Source of the DNA: Agromyces albus
Lineage (GTDB): Bacteria; Actinomycetota; Actinomycetes; Actinomycetales; Microbacteriaceae
NCBI RefSeq assembly: GCF_004134825.1
Contig: NZ_SDPN01000007.1
Span: forward strand, 58,522-122,521
Reading direction: 5' to 3'
DNA length: 64,000 nt
The position numbers and the translations under genes were made by a program. The notes under the pieces are model-generated. The model did not search any database, was not told the origin of the DNA, and was given only the letters and a program-made list of their open reading frames with translations. Below, piece after piece: positions 61,476-64,000 of the stretch (position 1 is its first letter; every line of letters starts with the position of its first letter).

Positions 61476-63002
61476 ATGACCCACCACATCCCCGAGGGCC
61501 TTCCCGATCGCATCCGCCACTACATCGACGGCGAGTTCGTCGACTCGGTGGGCGGTGAGACCTTCGACGTGCTCGACCCGGTCTCGAACGAGACGTACGT
61601 GCAGGCCGCCGCCGGCCAACGGGCCGACATCGACCTCGCCGTCGCCGCCGCTCGCCGCGCGTTCACCGACGGACCGTGGCCCCGGATGCTGCCGCGCCAG
61701 CGCGCTCGCGTGCTGCACCGCATCGCCGACCTCGTCGAGGCGAGCGACGCGCGGCTCGCCGAGCTCGAGACCTTCGACACCGGACTGCCGATCACGCAGG
61801 CCCTGGGCCAGGCGCAGCGCGCCGCCGAGAACTTCCGTTTCTTCGCCGACCTCATCGTCGCCCAGCGCGACGACACCTACAAGGTGCCCGGCCGCCAGGT
61901 GAATTACGTGAATCGCAAGCCCATCGGGGTCGCGGGGCTCATCACGCCCTGGAACACGCCGTTCATGCTCGAGTCGTGGAAGCTCGCCCCCGCCCTCGCC
62001 ACGGGCAACACGGTCGTGCTGAAGCCCGCCGAGTTCACGCCGCTCTCGGCGAGCCTGTGGGCCGACATCTTCCGCGAGGCGGGGGTGCCCGACGGCGTGT
62101 TCAACCTCGTCAACGGGCTCGGTGAAGAGGCGGGCGACGCGCTCGTGAAGCATCCGGATGTCCCGCTCATCTCGTTCACCGGCGAGAGCCGCACCGGGCA
62201 GCTCATCTTCGCGAACGCCGCGCCGTTCCTGAAGGGCCTCTCGATGGAGCTCGGCGGCAAGTCGCCCGCCGTGGTCTTCGCCGACGCCGATCTCGAGGCG
62301 GCGCTCGACGCGACAGTGTTCGGCGTGTTCTCGCTCAACGGCGAGCGCTGCACGGCGGGGTCGCGCATCCTTGTCGAGCGCCCGATCTACGACGACTTCG
62401 TGTCGCGGTATGCCGAGCGCGCCGAGAACATCGTCGTCGGCGATCCGCACGATCCGGCGACCGAGGTGGGGGCGCTCGTGCACCCCGAGCACTACGAGAA
62501 GGTGATGTCGTACGTCGAGATCGGCAAGGGCGAGGGACGCCTCGTGGCGGGCGGCGGTCGCCCCGAGGGCCTGCCGACGGGCAACTACGTCGCGCCGACG
62601 GTGTTCGCGGATGTCGCGCCCGACGCCCGGATCTTCCAAGAGGAGATCTTCGGCCCGGTCGTCGCGATCACGCCGTTCGACTCCGACGAGGAGGCGCTCG
62701 CCCTCGCGAACGGCGTGAAGTACGGCCTCGCCGCCTACATCTGGACCAACAACCTGCAGCGAGCTCACAACTTCTCGCAGTCCGTCGAGGCGGGCATGGT
62801 GTGGCTCAACTCCAACAACGTGCGCGACCTCCGCACCCCGTTCGGCGGCGTGAAGGCCTCGGGGCTCGGCCACGAGGGCGGCTACCGCTCGATCGACTTC
62901 TACACCGACCAGCAAGCCGTGCACATCACCCTCAATGAAGCACACTCACCGCGCTTCGGCACGCGACAGGGCACCGCGCCCGTCGCCACCGCGAACCCCT
63001 GA
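61476..63002 (+). CDS. hpaE: 5-carboxymethyl-2-hydroxymuconate semialdehyde dehydrogenase
   Basis: A 508-residue NAD-dependent aldehyde dehydrogenase. Marks: ITPWNTPFMLESWKLAPALA, SFTGESRTGQ, catalytic Glu in SMELGGKSPAVVF, catalytic Cys in LNGERCTAGSRI and EEIFGPVVAITPF; the ending FGGVKASGLGHEGGYRSIDF is typical of HpaE-like enzymes. It oxidises the ring-cleavage product of HpaD. The stop is followed 70 bp later by the dioxygenase. Confidence 0.93.
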   Translation: MTHHIPEGLPDRIRHYIDGEFVDSVGGETFDVLDPVSNETYVQAAAGQRADIDLAVAAARRAFTDGPWPRMLPRQRARVLHRIADLVEASDARLAELETFDTGLPITQALGQAQRAAENFRFFADLIVAQRDDTYKVPGRQVNYVNRKPIGVAGLITPWNTPFMLESWKLAPALATGNTVVLKPAEFTPLSASLWADIFREAGVPDGVFNLVNGLGEEAGDALVKHPDVPLISFTGESRTGQLIFANAAPFLKGLSMELGGKSPAVVFADADLEAALDATVFGVFSLNGERCTAGSRILVERPIYDDFVSRYAERAENIVVGDPHDPATEVGALVHPEHYEKVMSYVEIGKGEGRLVAGGGRPEGLPTGNYVAPTVFADVAPDARIFQEEIFGPVVAITPFDSDEEALALANGVKYGLAAYIWTNNLQRAHNFSQSVEAGMVWLNSNNVRDLRTPFGGVKASGLGHEGGYRSIDFYTDQQAVHITLNEAHSPRFGTRQGTAPVATANP

Positions 63003-63072
63003 GCGGATGCAGCAGCTCGCGGCATCCGACCCATTCCGACCCCCTCCCGCCACTCCCAGCAAGGACGCCGAC

Positions 63073-64000
63073 ATGGAACTCCCCGAACCGATCGTGACCA
63101 CCGGCGACCCGATCCCGGCACCGGCCGACCGCATCCCAACACCGACCGCGCCGGCGCCCGACGTCGTTCGCGCCGCCTACATGGAACTCGTCGTCACCGA
63201 CCTGGCCGCCTCGCGCGCCTTCTACGTCGACGTGCTCGGACTCGTCGTGACGGAGGAGGACGACAACACGGTGTACCTGCGCTCGCTCGAGGAGTTCATC
63301 CACCACAACCTCGTGCTGCGCAAGGGCCCGGTCGCCGCGGCCGCCGCCCTCGCCTACCGGGTGCGCACTCCCGAAGACCTCGACCGTGCCGTCGCGTTCT
63401 ACACGGAGCTCGGATGCCGCATCGAGCGCCGCCCCGACGGCTTCACGAAGGGCATCGGCGACTCGGTGCGAGTCGAGGACCCGCTCGGCTTCCCCTACGA
63501 GTTCTTCCACGACGTGCAGCACGTCGAGCGGCTGGCGTGGCGCTTCGACCTCCACACGCCGGGCGCGATCGTGCGGCTCGACCACTTCAACCAGGTCACG
63601 CCCGACGTGCCGCGCGCCGTCAAGTACATGGAGGACCTCGGCTTCCGCGTCACCGAGGACATCCAGGACGAAGCCGGCACCACGTACGCGGCCTGGATGC
63701 GCCGCAAGCCGACCGTGCACGACACCGCGATGACGGGCGGCGACGGGCCGCGCATGCACCACATCGCGTTCTCGACGCACGAGAAGCACAACATCATCGC
63801 GATCTGCGACAAGCTCGGCGCACTGCGGATGTCGGACGTCATCGAGCGCGGACCCGGCCGTCACGGCGTCTCGAACGCGTTCTACCTGTACTTGCGCGAC
63901 CCCGACGGGCATCGCGTCGAGATCTACACGCAGGACTACTACACGGGCGACCCCGACAACCCCGTCGTCACGTGGGACGTGCACGACAACCAGCGCCGCG
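63073..64000 (+). CDS. hpaD: 3,4-dihydroxyphenylacetate (homoprotocatechuate) 2,3-dioxygenase, 3' partial
   Basis: An extradiol ring-cleaving dioxygenase with two vicinal-oxygen-chelate repeats; 309 residues are visible before the right edge. The metal ligands are His171 (RLDHFNQVTPD), His230 (MHHIAF) and Glu283 (VEIYTQDYYTG). Their spacing (59 and 53 residues) equals that of His155, His214 and Glu267 in Brevibacterium fuscum HPCD, implying an extra ~16 residues at the N-terminus here, which is a Pro/Thr-rich stretch. AAGGA stands 7 bases before the ATG. It opens the ring of homoprotocatechuate. Confidence 0.94.
   Translation, partial: MELPEPIVTTGDPIPAPADRIPTPTAPAPDVVRAAYMELVVTDLAASRAFYVDVLGLVVTEEDDNTVYLRSLEEFIHHNLVLRKGPVAAAAALAYRVRTPEDLDRAVAFYTELGCRIERRPDGFTKGIGDSVRVEDPLGFPYEFFHDVQHVERLAWRFDLHTPGAIVRLDHFNQVTPDVPRAVKYMEDLGFRVTEDIQDEAGTTYAAWMRRKPTVHDTAMTGGDGPRMHHIAFSTHEKHNIIAICDKLGALRMSDVIERGPGRHGVSNAFYLYLRDPDGHRVEIYTQDYYTGDPDNPVVTWDVHDNQRR

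Overview
The window is gene-dense, high-GC DNA read from an actinobacterial chromosome. Gene content, many leaderless starts and a heavily repeated CGGATGCC/GGCATCCG word suggest the family Microbacteriaceae (Agromyces-like); the genus is an inference. No rRNA, tRNA, transposase, integrase, phage gene or CRISPR array was seen. Both ends cut through genes: an acyl-CoA carboxylase beta subunit on the left and homoprotocatechuate 2,3-dioxygenase on the right.

Layout. 1-8.3 kb: acyl-CoA carboxylase beta and epsilon subunits, a two-component system with an extra kinase-like membrane partner, a TrmA-type RNA methyltransferase, Maf, and the biotin carboxylase/BCCP alpha subunit. 8.3-24 kb: a lipoprotein, LpdA, and a nucleoside salvage block: purine nucleoside phosphorylase and a sugar-phosphate mutase on +; then on - adenosine deaminase, PTS IIA/IIB proteins, thymidine phosphorylase, cytidine deaminase and a BMP-type nucleoside ABC importer with two binding lipoproteins. 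24-31 kb: mannose-1-P guanylyltransferase, sdhCDAB, xthA and trpS. The order accD5-accE5-maf-accA3-lpdA-punA-pmmB-add-deoA-cdd-sdhCDAB-trpS follows the one I recall from Mycobacterium tuberculosis (Rv3280 to Rv3336c), with lineage-specific insertions.

31-49 kb: GNAT and HAD enzymes, a membrane-anchored HEVGH protein, an FMN riboswitch with ribD-ribE-ribBA-ribH, an MHS-type transporter, a Met/Cys-rich copper-storage-like protein, an ABC-2 exporter, a pseudouridine salvage pair, a tiny HTH protein under an inverted-repeat promoter, a fused ABC exporter, a 2H phosphoesterase and a DUF1622 protein. 49-57.4 kb: GTP-type PEP carboxykinase facing a RamB-like regulator, a PadR/HAAS pair, an SDR-thiolase pair and small proteins. 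57.6-64 kb: a homoprotocatechuate meta-cleavage cluster (hydratase, aldolase, an FAH-RraA fusion, a GntR/FCD regulator, dehydrogenase, ring-cleaving dioxygenase), probably controlled at a CATCGTATACGATG palindrome.

How it fits together: the nucleoside block imports nucleosides and splits them to bases and pentose phosphates; Sdh, PEPCK and the RamB-like regulator sit at the TCA/gluconeogenesis junction; the last cluster would turn aromatic acids into succinate and pyruvate. The most unusual genome-scale signal is CGGATGCC, about 60 copies by hand count, carried in rare codon contexts and paired inside terminator hairpins, much as DNA uptake words behave in Neisseria and Haemophilus.
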